Shown here: positions 1 to 10,647 of the stretch, piece after piece
Layout of the letters: every line of letters starts with the position of its first letter
Numbering within the stretch: the first letter of the stretch is position 1
DNA from: Xylogone sp. PMI_703
Lineage: Eukaryota > Ascomycota > Leotiomycetes
Reading direction: 5' to 3'
DNA length: 64,000 bases
Assembly (NCBI GenBank): GCA_021399445.1
Contig: JAJTUQ010000004.1
Span: 6,076,001 to 6,140,000, forward strand
Made by a program: the position numbers and the translations under genes
The notes under the pieces: generated by a model
What the model saw: the letters and a program-made list of their open reading frames with translations, nothing else
The model's database searches: none
What the model was told of the DNA's origin: nothing

Positions 1-1036
1 TCCTGTGCAATGCCTGGGAGCTTACACAAGGCCTCGGAGAGCCTACTTCTGTGATCCGGGTACGGAATCTACAGGCTTTCCTTACAGTAGGAAAGGATGC
101 ATGGGCTAGAGACGGCATTCCGAAGCCCGTTCTCTTGTCCGCATCTGTATCTCTTCGTCAGTCTTTTCATTCTGCATCTACGAATGATGCAGTCAATAAA
201 AGCACCATACATTATGGAATTTTAAGTAAACAGATCATCGGAGCCACAAAAATTTATCAACAACATCAAGAGTCATCCTCAGAGCTACGGGATCTGAAGT
301 CTGCTTTGAATAAGATTGCTAGCACATTAACACGTTATACTCTCGATGGCATAGAGGTCGTCTCTACCGACTCCCCAATTCTTTCACATAAGGCGATACG
401 ATCACTAGAATTAGAGGTAACGCTACCTAAAGCTTCTCTCACCGGTACCGGAGTTAGCCTCAAGGGAGTCACCGTATATACCACAGAAAGTGAAAGCCCG
501 GTTTCCTACAGTTTGGCTCTAAAACTCCGGGACCTGCATGTACCTTGCCTTATTGGCGTCAACAGTGTGGAACGAGAGGCCAAGCAGATGGTGGTTGCAA
601 ATGTAGAAATTGATCGCTGGACGAGCTCAAGTATTGAACATAATAGACTAGAGGAATTGATTGTTAAGGTAGGTGGAGTAGAGGCGTCTACTGCCATGTC
701 TTACTGACCTTATTGTAGACGATGGAAGAATCCTCCTTTCAGACTCTCGAAGCTTTAGCAACTCAAATTGGCCGGCGCATAGTTACTTTATTTATTAATG
801 CTTTAGAACTATGGGGTTCAAACCCGCGAATCAAAATATGCTTAGAGAAGCCAATTGCAGTTCCATTCGCCGACTCTCCAGCGGTGGAGTTGACGTTAGA
901 TACTCATCCAGACCGCTATGAATGGAAGGAAGATTTGCGTACATCCAGCTCAGATTGGCCAATTCCTCCATTTCCTCTACAAAACAGGCTGGATGAGTGG
1001 ATAGCAACACACACGAGAGCAGATCTTCGTCCTTGA
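1..1036 (+). CDS. Tandem FolB (dihydroneopterin aldolase)-domain protein, 5' end outside window
   Basis: Exons 1..668 and 719..1036; the 50-nt intron has a GTAGGT donor, a CTGAC branch and a TAG acceptor, and the phase is kept. The frame is open to base 3 with no in-frame ATG, so the start lies before the window. Two FolB-like repeats are visible. The first has VRNLQ and the IHYGILSK block. The second starts at DLHVPCLIGVNSVERE and ends with the typical final strand CLEKPIAVPFADS. Tandem FolB repeats are known at the N-terminus of fungal Fol1, where FolB converts dihydroneopterin to hydroxymethyl-dihydropterin in folate synthesis. No HPPK or DHPS domain follows, so this is a free-standing relative. 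Activity is not proven; catalytic residues were not checked individually. Confidence 0.8.
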
Positions 1037-1470
1037 TCAAAAAAGCATCGAGTTACTGTTAATTAATGTTATTATTGCAATTTTATGCAACAATATTGAA
1101 CAATACCAACTCAGAGTGCCAAATGGATGAATGTACGGCTGGTGCACGTGATGAAGCTGTGCGCCGGATTCTGCGGAAGGTCTGTGCGGCTTCAAGCCTA
1201 TCAGGCCTATCACAACGCGCTCATGGCGCTGATCTGATTACTTGCTGTTGCCGTGCATAATATCATCGCATCCTCACCATATTTTCCCCTTCGACTGCCT
1301 CTTCCTTATTCTCTCTCAACTTCCTTATTTGTCGCTCACAGGTTCTCTGCACACACTGGCCATCGCTGAAACCAAGCTCCCGCAAATGCTTGCCCTACAG
1401 CTCGTCCGTTAGACTCATCGCCGGTCGGTCTGGCTTCACGATCCGCATCACTAAGCATCATTTCGTCATC
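1037..1470 (+). promoter_or_regulatory. Intergenic region and leader of the DUF2434-type gene
   Basis: No gene is supported here. The last 200 bases before the start are pyrimidine-rich (CT runs near 1270-1330), typical of a fungal 5' leader. Confidence 0.4.
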
Positions 1471-3125
1471 ATGCGCGAACTCATCAACGTGCGAGATCTT
1501 CTCGCTGTCAGCGGCGACAACTCCAGCGACACTGTCATTGCAGGCATCCACTGGAATTTAACGACACTGCAGCACTGGAATTATACATATTATCCCAATG
1601 GTACCTTCTCAAACGGGAGTCGGTGCTTCCTCGTCTTCGAGCCATATACCCCCGTACTCCTCCAAAACGGCACCTTTCTGAATAGCACATCATGTTACTC
1701 AGCCATCGAATCGATCAAAACACGAGGCGCAGTCGGCATTTTCTTTGCTGTGTTCTTTGCTGCGAGCATCATGTTCACCTTCATCAACCTCCGCAAACAC
1801 GGACGTATGTTCCTCCCTCGAGAGAAGCGCTTTCACCCTATCGGTCGACGATGGCAGTGGTATTGGATGCTGGCAACAGCCGCCTTCGGTATAATAAGCG
1901 GGATTACTGGCATAGATGTCGATAGATACTACCTACCAGAACTCCCAATAGTCCTTGCCAACTTTTTCTGGGTGCTGATGCTGCCGACCACTATGGCGGT
2001 GATATGGGAGAGTGTGAGGCATTGGGGCAGTTGGCAAGAGAGACAGATGGTGGATCCAGACCCCTTCATACTTCGGCAGGATGATAGAAGGAGCAAGGTA
2101 GAATTCTGGCTACCGCTGATATTTTACTTGTTCGCGTTTCTGGTACGCCGACCTTGCAACTTAGGGGAGCTTGATATACTGACGTGCGTTACTAGGACTT
2201 CTTTATGGTAGTCCCTCGGTCCTGGACTCCAATCGAGAAACAGCGTTCGCCCGACCAGCAACGTGCAATAGCAGAACCTGCCGCAACCGATGGGCGATTC
2301 AAGGCCGGGGCATTTTTCCTCTTTATCTCCTGGCTCACAATCGTCTTTTCTCTACACCATAGCATAAAGCACTACCTCCCTCGCAATCGTGGCCCTCTAA
2401 ACCGTTTCATGGGATTCATCCGCTACTCGCCTCCGAAATTCCTTCTCGTCCTTCCGTTATCGCTTTTGATGATCGGATACTTTGCAGCTTGTGTTTTCGA
2501 CTTCGGCATCTCGCCTTTAAAGCTCGATACAAACCTTGGCTATATGTATGGACTGGGCTGGGGACCTATAGCTGCTATATTCGTCATCATGGAAGTGTGG
2601 GGTTATATTGAACCAAATGAAGATAAGGAGCTCATCCGTCAACGGCGGATCCGCGGAGCAGAAATTGATGCTGAGCTAGGCATCGTTAAAAAGCCGCGCT
2701 GGTGGAAACTATTAAAGTATCCAAACCAAAACCTAAGTGTCCACGAACAACTTGCGAGGAATGTGAGCGAGATCGGTGGTGGGGTGGCTACGACGAGGAA
2801 CATCCAGAGCAACATTGAGATGGGCAGTATGCCCACCTACAAGAGTCATGACTCAAGTAAACCAAAACGCGGTAGTGATCTAGATGCTGTGAGAGTGGCT
2901 GCAGGTCTACTGTTTCCCAATAGTACAAATTCGGCAAAGCAAGAGGAAAGTGCCGACGATGCCCAGTTTGCAGAGACTCCTGTCAGAGGACGTACTACAT
3001 CGGCAGGAGCCTCAGCTGGCGGTGGGTTAAGACCTCCTACTGTCGAAAGAAGCACAAGCACCAATAGCGCAAATACATTGACGGGAGTTCCGCCGCAACA
3101 AGTGAGGTCTATGCTAGATGTATGA
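1471..3125 (+). CDS. Seven-transmembrane DUF2434-family protein
   Basis: Exons 1471..2142 and 2196..3125, intron 53 nt, 533 aa. The ATG at 1471 is preferred to upstream in-frame codons because MRELINVRDLL begins the family-like part. The first 85 residues carry seven N-glycosylation sequons (NSS, NLT, NYT, NGT, NGS, NGT, NST), so the N-terminus is probably lumenal or extracellular. Seven hydrophobic segments follow, such as GAVGIFFAVFFAASIMF, WYWMLATAAFGIISG, LANFFWVLMLPTTMAV and the intron-split FWLPLIFYLFAFLDFFMVV. The tail of about 200 residues is hydrophilic and Ser/Thr-rich. The fungal DUF2434 assignment is from memory of the family pattern; its function is unknown. The topology is receptor-like, but that is inference only. 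Confidence 0.8.
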
Positions 3126-4844
3126 ATTGTCAATCCGTCCATTGGTGTCTAGAGGTTTCGGTGTTTGGAATCTCTTGTAGGAGGGGTTTGGGGAAAGTTT
3201 CATCATTGCTAAGAATTCATGACTTAATGAGTATTATTAAACGACTTCATATGTTTGCACTAAACTTTATCGGCGAAGTAATGGAATAATTAGAGTACTG
3301 TTTAACAAAAGCAAATTCGATGCATCAATGATAATATTCTCTCGCTTTCCTAGATAGCAAATTAGCTAACAATAAGATTCTTAGAATCAGAAGATGTATC
3401 TTCCAGGAGTATGCTGGCGGGAACTCTGCATAGTTAAGTGTTGTGAGCCTAGTAAACTCGCCTACGTATTTCAAGAGGAGTGTTGTATATAAAAGAAAGG
3501 ATAATAAGAACTATGGAATAATAGTCTTATATGATTATTCTTCACAGTAAATGGTCAGCAAGGATTGTAAGATAACAACAGTCTCATTTCAATTTATGAA
3601 ATCTAAGACTAAAACAATACAAAGGAAATCTAATCTATACAAGAAAACCCCAAAGGGAACAAAACTCCCAAAATTCCACCAGTCTAAGATTGAACAATCC
3701 AGACTTTCTATCCCCCTCTCCATAAAAATAATCCAATCTCCTCTTATATACAGTCTAACGTTTATATTAAACAACTTGTAACCCTTCTCAAGATCTACTT
3801 CTATCCTGCGCGACCCCATGGTAAATTGTCCGTCATATCCCCTACCCGGTCCGGACCACACCACCCTATCCCAGGCCTGTATCTGGATGAGATGGTTAGG
3901 TACTTGATTCATTTGAACTTGTGAGTAGGGATTACTTACTGGATTGAGAAAGGCGGCCTTGCTTTCATCTGGTAGGATCCCCCGTCGAGGCACCAGGCTT
4001 TCTTGACAATGCATGTGCGTAGGAGTATAAGTACGTGGGTAAATAGTGAGAGAGCGAGCTCAATCTCAGGCAGCATGCTTGTTTAGTGGTGTTTTGTTTG
4101 TTTGTTTGTTTGTTTCGGGCTACTGATGCTTCTTGGCGTGCTGTTGGATGGTGATCATGAATTCTTATTTGAGTATAGAGAGGTGCATTCGAAGTGCGAC
4201 ACCGTGCTCTGTGATGTGAAGTAGTTGAAAGTCGGTCAATGAGCAGAGATCTTGGAGGAATGACCGTGTGTCTGGATATTTGCAATTTGACCAGCAGCTG
4301 GAAAGCGCTCTGCGAGGTCTCAGACTATTGATGAAGAATGCACCTGGTTCAATACTTGTCGACATTGAGCGCGGACTTGGATTGACGTGATGTTTGATAC
4401 GCCGCGAAACTTGGATCGAGATGTCTACAGTGAGACGGATCCGGCCATGTACTAGGGAAGTCCGGTAAGGCAGGCCATCGTTAACATTGAACTGTCGAAA
4501 GTCGGAGGATAAGCGATTGCTAAGATCCCTCAAGTGTTCTTTACTTCGTGATTGATAATTCAGATCCGATAGCATAGCAGTTTTCTTTAGGGTGAGGCGG
4601 TACCGGCCTGTTGTGTTGGCAGCCAAAGAAAGGCGCCACGGAAGTAAAATAACAGGAAGCTATACGAAACATGTTAGTTGTATCTCAAAGTAGAATGAAG
4701 ACGTCCTTACTGTTGTCTCAGGTAAGCTTCATTGGCTGTTCGGTGTGATCGTCATCACAATCTCTAGAAGAACGTTAGAACTTGCATGTACTCTGAATAG
4801 CTGAGCTGTGAACTTACTAGGGTGGTGTGGCCAAAAAATTTCGC
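3126..4844. other. Long intergenic stretch with only weak minus-strand ORFs
   Basis: AT-rich from 3150 to 3780. Two minus-strand frames, 4014..3589 and 4626..4165, are open, but neither product is recognised. The first contains an in-frame 63-nt candidate intron (CCA/GTAAGT...ATACAG/GCC) next to the segment AWDRVVWSGPGRGYDG, which looks more protein-like than the rest. Either frame could belong to a poorly conserved gene or to the 3' UTR of the J-domain-like gene. A splice donor GTAAGT just after that gene's stop (about 4820) favours a spliced 3' UTR. Confidence 0.3.
4096..4115 (+). repeat. (GTTT)5 microsatellite
   Basis: Five perfect tandem copies of GTTT, read directly from the sequence. 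Confidence 0.9.
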
Positions 4845-5773
4845 TCAAGTCTCCAGCTTCTTGAGCTCCATCTCCAGCGACTCCCATTGCGCATGGGCCT
4901 TAAGGCCCGCCTCCCTTGTCTGGTTGAGGCTGTTGTTGAGGCGCCGCATGATGCCGGCGAGGGCTGTCTGTGGGCAGGACGCCCATTTGAACAGATCTTC
5001 GTGCCCTGGTGGAATGATGCCCTGTTGGGCAGCCGTCAACTGTTGTTGGAGGTGGTGGTACTCTCTGAGGTGGTCGTTCACCACTTGTTGCCAACCATCT
5101 CGGGCGTTGGCAATTTCGAGGTACCTCCCTTGCTTGGTCTTGTCTGGGAGTGCTGCTTGTTGGCAATCGGATGGAGGGGGCTTGTCAAAGCTGTCGAGGG
5201 TCAACGGCTCCTTGGAATGCTTGACCGTTGGTTTCGGTGCGATCGTCTCGACGAAAGAGACGATCGATTGTCGCATTGGCTGCTGGGATTGACGAGGAGA
5301 CCGGGCAATACCTTGGTATTGCGGGAATGACTGCTGGTGGGCAAGACGGCGGAAATGCTGGTCTTGCATTCGGCGTGGTTCACGCTTCTTGTCGCCACGG
5401 GGGAGATAGAGTGGATGAGGCTCATAGTCGCTTTCCTGGTATCGCGGTCGGTGCGTGAAGTACTTGACTCGATCCTGCCCGGCCTGGATCTTGAATGCGC
5501 TCCATTTGCGAACCCATTCGTCGCGCTTGGCCTCGTCGGTAAGGGTTGCACAAGCTTCCTCAAGCTAGGGTTTGGTGAGCAAAAGTCTAATACATTCAGT
5601 GTGAAGAGTAAACTTACCACTTTGCGGTCGTGCTTGACGCTAGAAATGTCGCGGGACTGCTCTTCCTGCAAATCGAGTTTGCGAGACTTGGTATTGAGAG
5701 CCTTGGCAATAGTCGCGACGTTGGCACCTGGGGCGATTTCCAAGAAAGAGTAGAAATCGGTGAAGGAAGACAT
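4845..5773 (-). CDS. J-domain-like protein lacking the HPD motif
   Basis: Exons 5773..5618 and 5564..4845, intron 53 nt (GTAAGT/TAG), 291 aa. Residues 5-70 follow a J-domain layout: DFYSFLEIAPGANVATIAKAL resembles helices I-II, and KVLEEACATLTDEAKRDEW resembles the 'aYevLsDp.kR..yD' end. The loop where HPD should stand reads KLDLQEE, so Hsp70 stimulation is unlikely by the usual mechanism. The rest is basic and then Gln-rich (HHLQQQLTAAQQ), with a possible short C-terminal coiled coil at MRRLNNSLNQTREAGLKAHA. No signal peptide or membrane segment. It could be a spliceosome-type J protein or a divergent fungal family. The gene model is solid; the function is not. Confidence 0.65.
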
Positions 5774-7222
5774 TCTGAGTACTCAGTGTCTAACCTTAAT
5801 AAGCGGAGTTATAGGAATGTATATGACGAGACTGCCGTTGGCAGTATACAAGAATAAAGGGGGTATAATATCGGAGGTCAAGAAGTGAGTATGGCGAGAC
5901 CGCTGTGCGGTATAAGAGAATGAAGGTATGTAATTGATGAATAATGGCAGTGAATTATTAACGTGTTCAGTGCAATAGATATTGACAGTGAATAGTCTTA
6001 ATAATGTGACTGTTTCACTTGTAAAATGTATCAAAGACGGAGAATCAAGGAGAGGGAAAGAGCGAAGGGGGTAGGAATCTTATAGACAAGGACGCAGTCA
6101 TTGCAACTAGTCTCAAGAGCCTTCGAAACTATGAACCAAAAATTCAAACATGATGGAACTATGAAAACCGCGCTAATGGCCTCGTAGTTCCATAGATTTC
6201 GAAGCTACCATGTTTCTAGCCCCAAGGATAGTGAATAATACAGCTTTTGAGCAAAGTAATCTGCTTCCGGAGAGTGGATACCAGTAGAATGAGAGAAGTG
6301 AATAGCGGCAAACCATGGTACCGTATTTACAAATGGCAAGAGCGACCGTGGTAATTTAGAAGCCACATTAATCCCAGGTAATCGCTGGAGGTCACAGGCT
6401 CTAACTCTGAATTCCATGAGACGTCATTATTAGGTGCATTACTTTTCGCAGCGGTGCACTATAACGGCCGCATAGGCAAGCCCCCAATGAAAGCTTTTGC
6501 TTTGGATCTCAGGCAGGCTTATAGATGAGAAAGGGCTACGAGTATAGATCAAAGTAGCTCATTATTGTATAAACGGAGATATACTTCAAACAAGCTTTTA
6601 CTGTTTTTCTCCTTCAGGGCCCCCAATAACACAATAACGGTAGAGCATGGGAAGGGTGCTCTGATTGGCCGGTGCCTGACAAATGACCGTGCGCAAACAT
6701 GGGCGGTAAATCCGCGGCTCTGCGCACACCCAATGGGATGTGATTTCTGGGAGCCAATCACATTTGGCGCGGGTGCTACCATGATTGGTAGGGCACTTCA
6801 AGGGTCCAAGGGTCCAAGACAACCAAGACAACCAAGCTCTAGAGCTAGCAGTCGACCAATGAGCCATCCGAAATGAGTTTGACTTGTTTGACTGAGTACT
6901 GTACATCTGAAGTAGGTTTGATCTGTTTGAGTAACTGAATACTGGTAATTCCTTTGGCGCATTAACTTACGGAGTACCCGTGCCTAATTCTTAGGCTTAG
7001 TCAGCTGGAGCAGTTTGTGTGCAGATTCATCTCCGGTGATGTCATGTCAAGGTAGCAGCTTTCGATCACGAGGTATCCCGTTTCAGATACGGGCATTTCG
7101 TCGTTATATATGCTTGCATTACTCTACAAGACAGTGAAACCTCAAGCTCTTTAAATAGCTTCAGTTATCTTGCTAAAAAAAAATACATACTATCTACCTT
7201 GAATTATCGAAACATAGAATCA
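5774..7222. other. Intergenic region, AT-rich with a CCAAT-rich GC island
   Basis: No coding region is supported. 6118-6205 holds an imperfect inverted repeat (CTTCGAAACTATGAAC against GTTCCATAGATTTCGAAG). 6640-6880 is a GC-richer island with CCAAT boxes, listed separately. Confidence 0.4.
6664..6860. promoter_or_regulatory. Cluster of five CCAAT boxes
   Basis: ATTGG at 6664-6668 and 6784-6788 (minus-strand CCAAT) and CCAAT at 6730-6734, 6754-6758 and 6856-6860. CCAAT is the core bound by the fungal CCAAT-binding (HAP) complex. The nearest gene transcribed away from here is the J-domain-like gene, whose ATG is about 0.9-1.1 kb away, so the target is uncertain. Short tandem repeats of GGGTCCAA and CAAGACAAC lie just downstream (6800-6838). 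Confidence 0.4.
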
Positions 7223-9544
7223 CTAGACAGGCCTTAGTGAAAGCTCCATGTCTGTCAGAAGGTCGTTCCAGTCCGGTGTATCCAGTTCCGGTCCAAGATC
7301 AAAAAAGTCCGTCCATAGCTGGTCCCACTTTTCCGCCATGTATGGCTCTTCTGACACAGAGGTAAGATTATTTTCCTACAACTATTTAGCGATTGATTTG
7401 GGATAGTACGGACATAGCAACAGTTTCATCTTCTTACATACCTGATCTTTTGGACTTGGTGGCAGGGGAGTAGGCGTCATATATTTCCCTGGCTTTTGCG
7501 ATTCATCTATGATATCAGCATGTAATGACAGGTTTTCTCGTCCCTCATAATTCTCTTTACCGTGTGATCGAATCTTTAGCTTAGTCAATGATGAGCTGAG
7601 CGCCTCTATGCCATTACGTATCCATTTCATCCTAACCACTGAGCCTTGTTCAGCCTTCTCTAATTGCTTGCAAGCATGCACTATCTCCGCTTTCTGAGAC
7701 TCAGCATCCCTGTCAGTAGGATTGAGACAAAGATCCATGGCCAGAATAACAGCAGCCATGAGGACATATTCTACAGTAGACGCTAATCTCGACGAGACTA
7801 TGTTACCATCCATCATATCTCTAAGTCTCAGTACCAGTCGAGCTGATTGAACACAGGCTGTCCGAGAGATGGCATATTCTGGAGCGCCATTCAAAAGAAA
7901 CCGTCTATGAAGACGACATAACCACGTATGAACACTAAGATGAATCATTGCCCGCTGCCAGGAAATATATGGTCGGCCATCACAGATATTCTGAGACCTG
8001 AGTATACTCTCATTATCGATTTGGAAGAAGGGCGGTAGGCTTTTCAGAAATAGTTCCAATTTGGCATGCATTGTGAGTACCTTGTCGTAATCAATGTCTT
8101 TTAGGTCAAAGAAGGCTAATGGAACAGAGTCGACAATCTCTCTGCATATCTCAGCCAGCCGAATTCTCTGGATAACTGCGGACATGGATGTTGGTGCAGT
8201 CGGCGGTAGATTGTAAGATTTACCATATATGATTTGCTCATCATCAGTATTGCTGGGGTATTCGACTTTCATCTGTCTAGGATTTATCGAATATGTGCCT
8301 TCGTTAGCACCACCCATCAGTGCCAGAAACCTAACCAATATTATGTCAGAAATCTTAAGTATCACGGATTCGATAGGTTTCCCACCAGTCACATGTCACT
8401 ATATGCCACCAGAGGCGCCTTTGTATCTCTAGATTTATGAGATCTGCTGTACTAGATCTCTTCGCAGAACTCTGAACGGTGTCTATCAAATGGAAACCGT
8501 TCTGCCGTCCAAGCACAAGCCCGGTATTGCGAAGAAGGTGGAACGTCGTCGAGAATCCCTCTGAGTGAGAAATAAGGTGCGTAAGTATTCCAATGGTTTG
8601 CAGAAATGGAGTAGGTATAAGAGATTCTTCTGAAGCCTCACTAAACTTTAGGAGAAAAAGAGCTAGTTGTTTATACAAGTTATATGAATGCTCGACCTCT
8701 GGGGAGTATGTATTGAGCATAGGTATAGCAGTACTTGCATCAAAGAAAACACTGCTGGCAAATATTGAGAAGAGAAAGGACAGAGAAGAAGGTTCTGCTC
8801 GTTTGCCGTTAGAGATGTGAGCATAGGTGTTCTCTAGCAGTGTTCTAGTAGAAGGGACATGAAGGATCCTGTAGTGCCAGTCAATATTCTGCGCATAATA
8901 ATCGAGAAGCACTATTGCACGTTGTTGGCTAGGAAGAAATCCAGGGACTTGAGATATAGACATGTCATCTTTGAGGGGACCGGAACAACTAAAGCCCAGC
9001 AAGGGTACAACTCGGTGCGGTGTAACAGCTGGCTCGATTTTATTCAGGCCATACTTCTCAGTTCCCGGCAGATTTTGATATGCCGTAAGAGAGCCTGGCG
9101 CTGATCTGTTATCAACGCTCGAGCCGTTGTGACTAAATACTGCCCTTTCTAGTCTTTCGAGTCTTTGTAAGACATTAGGAGATTCCCTATAGTCACTTGA
9201 TCAGAACGCTTATAGAACTGTAATGAGAATGCGTTTGAATAATGACAAGCGTAGACTTACCATGACTGATTAAATCCTGCAGGTGGACTCGACTTAGCAG
9301 TGTCAGGGGGAGAGTTCAGGAATGGCATTGTGGACTCGATTATAGGAAAACCGTTATATTTTAATTTTTCACTATTATGATCTTGGTAAGTGGTATAAAG
9401 GCATATGACATTTCTTGATGTGCAGTTTGAACATGGTTGTGTACGATCACAACGAAGCTTTTTAGACCTGCACAACTGACAAGACACCGTCGGGCGTGAT
9501 GACTTCTTAGCGCCAAGCAAATCGCCGGAGTTCCGCCTTTTCAT
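7223..9544 (-). CDS. Zn(II)2Cys6 transcription factor with fungal_trans domain
   Basis: Exons 9544..9261, 9186..8386, 8330..7442 and 7375..7223, 708 aa; all three introns (74, 55, 66 nt) have GT-AG ends and keep phase. The zinc cluster near residue 20 is CQLCRSKKLRC followed by DRTQPCSNCTSRNVIC (C-x2-C-x6-C-x5-C-x2-C-x6-C). The linker LQRLERLERAVF is a short coiled-coil dimerisation helix. The middle part contains RRLWWHIVTCDW, the signature of the fungal-specific regulatory domain, which joins correctly across intron 2. The last 51 codons are acidic/aromatic (WTDFFDLGPELDTPDWNDLL), a plausible activation domain. The target is unknown; the nearest catabolic genes are more than 3 kb away. A perfect hairpin lies 104 bp upstream of the ATG. 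Confidence 0.93.
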
Positions 9545-10647
9545 ATTTGCTCTATCAACAATTAACAAGAAAATATATCAACGGAGGATGGAATGTTGTA
9601 GCATATGAGAGGCCAGGCCGCGGACGTCCGGGCGTATTTGAGGGCTGTATGGTGTACCATGTGGAGGGGTTCCGCCATTCTAAGCGAATTGTCAATTCGC
9701 TTAGAATGGCGGAACCCCTCCACATGGTACACCATAGTAGCTCGGCATGACTAGCACTGCTATTCAAGATGATTTCTGCACCGCTAAGTCCTTGGAAACT
9801 GGAAGGGTTAAGAGTAAACGATAGATTAGTACTACGTAAGTATTTAGATAGTTATGAAGTAAGATCCAAGCAGAGACTAACAGTAAACATTTCTTTGTTT
9901 TAGAATTAGCAACGACTAACATATCGAGGTTAGAGAAAGGAAAATTACCTTGCAAGTCTCTACTCCAACACACGTATCAAGCGTTGACAGAAGCATATCG
10001 CCAATCGGCACTGTTCTCTGCCCGGTGACTAAAGCAACCACTTCTTCAAGATAGTACATCTCAAATTGCCGGTCTTTTACCCACTAGAAGTACTCAAAGT
10101 TAATATACAAAGAAGTTTAATTCATACCTATACGCCAGCAGATGCGGCAGAACTTAAGTGGCTTAACTTACAGCGGTGAAGTGCCTAGCCTAAATCCGCG
10201 AGTTAGTAAAATAGTTGCTACTACTACTGGGAAAGATATGAACCTCTCTATATAAACCATCATTTGCTAAGGATTTTTTAGGCCTTATGAAGAAAATGTG
10301 CTTATAGGTACAAAGCACATGGCTGTTATACCGACCATTCCTGTGGCGCACACCCATGCCCAGATCGATCAACATGGCCTTAAGGATCCGCTTCTTGGTC
10401 CTGGAAGCTGAAGGGGAGATTGAGAAAGTAGAGGCATCCAAAGAGATATACGAAGATATTGATGTTTTATATTTCGATACTGCTTCTCATACCAGAAATA
10501 TGATCGATGAGATCATTTTTTGGGCACAAGATTTCTTATCACGAGAGGGTTAGGGTTTCGGAATAACAGTAAACCGCACGTAGCTAATTCCGGAATTGCC
10601 TCTATATATATGAGGCTTGACCACTCTCAATTCTACTCTAGCAAAAT
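9545..10647. other. Intergenic region upstream of the Zn(II)2Cys6 gene
   Basis: Apart from the inverted repeat at 9648-9736, nothing recognised. Short frames around 10190-10550 on both strands match nothing known to me and show no splice-supported extension. Confidence 0.35.
9648..9736. repeat. Perfect 43-bp inverted repeat with 3-nt spacer
   Basis: The left arm 9648..9690 is exactly complementary to the right arm 9694..9736; the spacer GTC is at 9691..9693. Each arm begins TATGGTGTACCATGTGG and ends CTAAGCGAATT. There is no obvious target-site duplication at the edges (GGGCTG left, GTAGCT right). If transcribed with the adjacent regulator gene it would form a very stable stem in the 5' leader. 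Confidence 0.95.

Noticed and set aside
6118..6205. Imperfect inverted repeat around CTTCGAAACTATGAAC
   Set aside because: Mismatched and competing pairings, no target duplication, no second copy; too weak to call an element.
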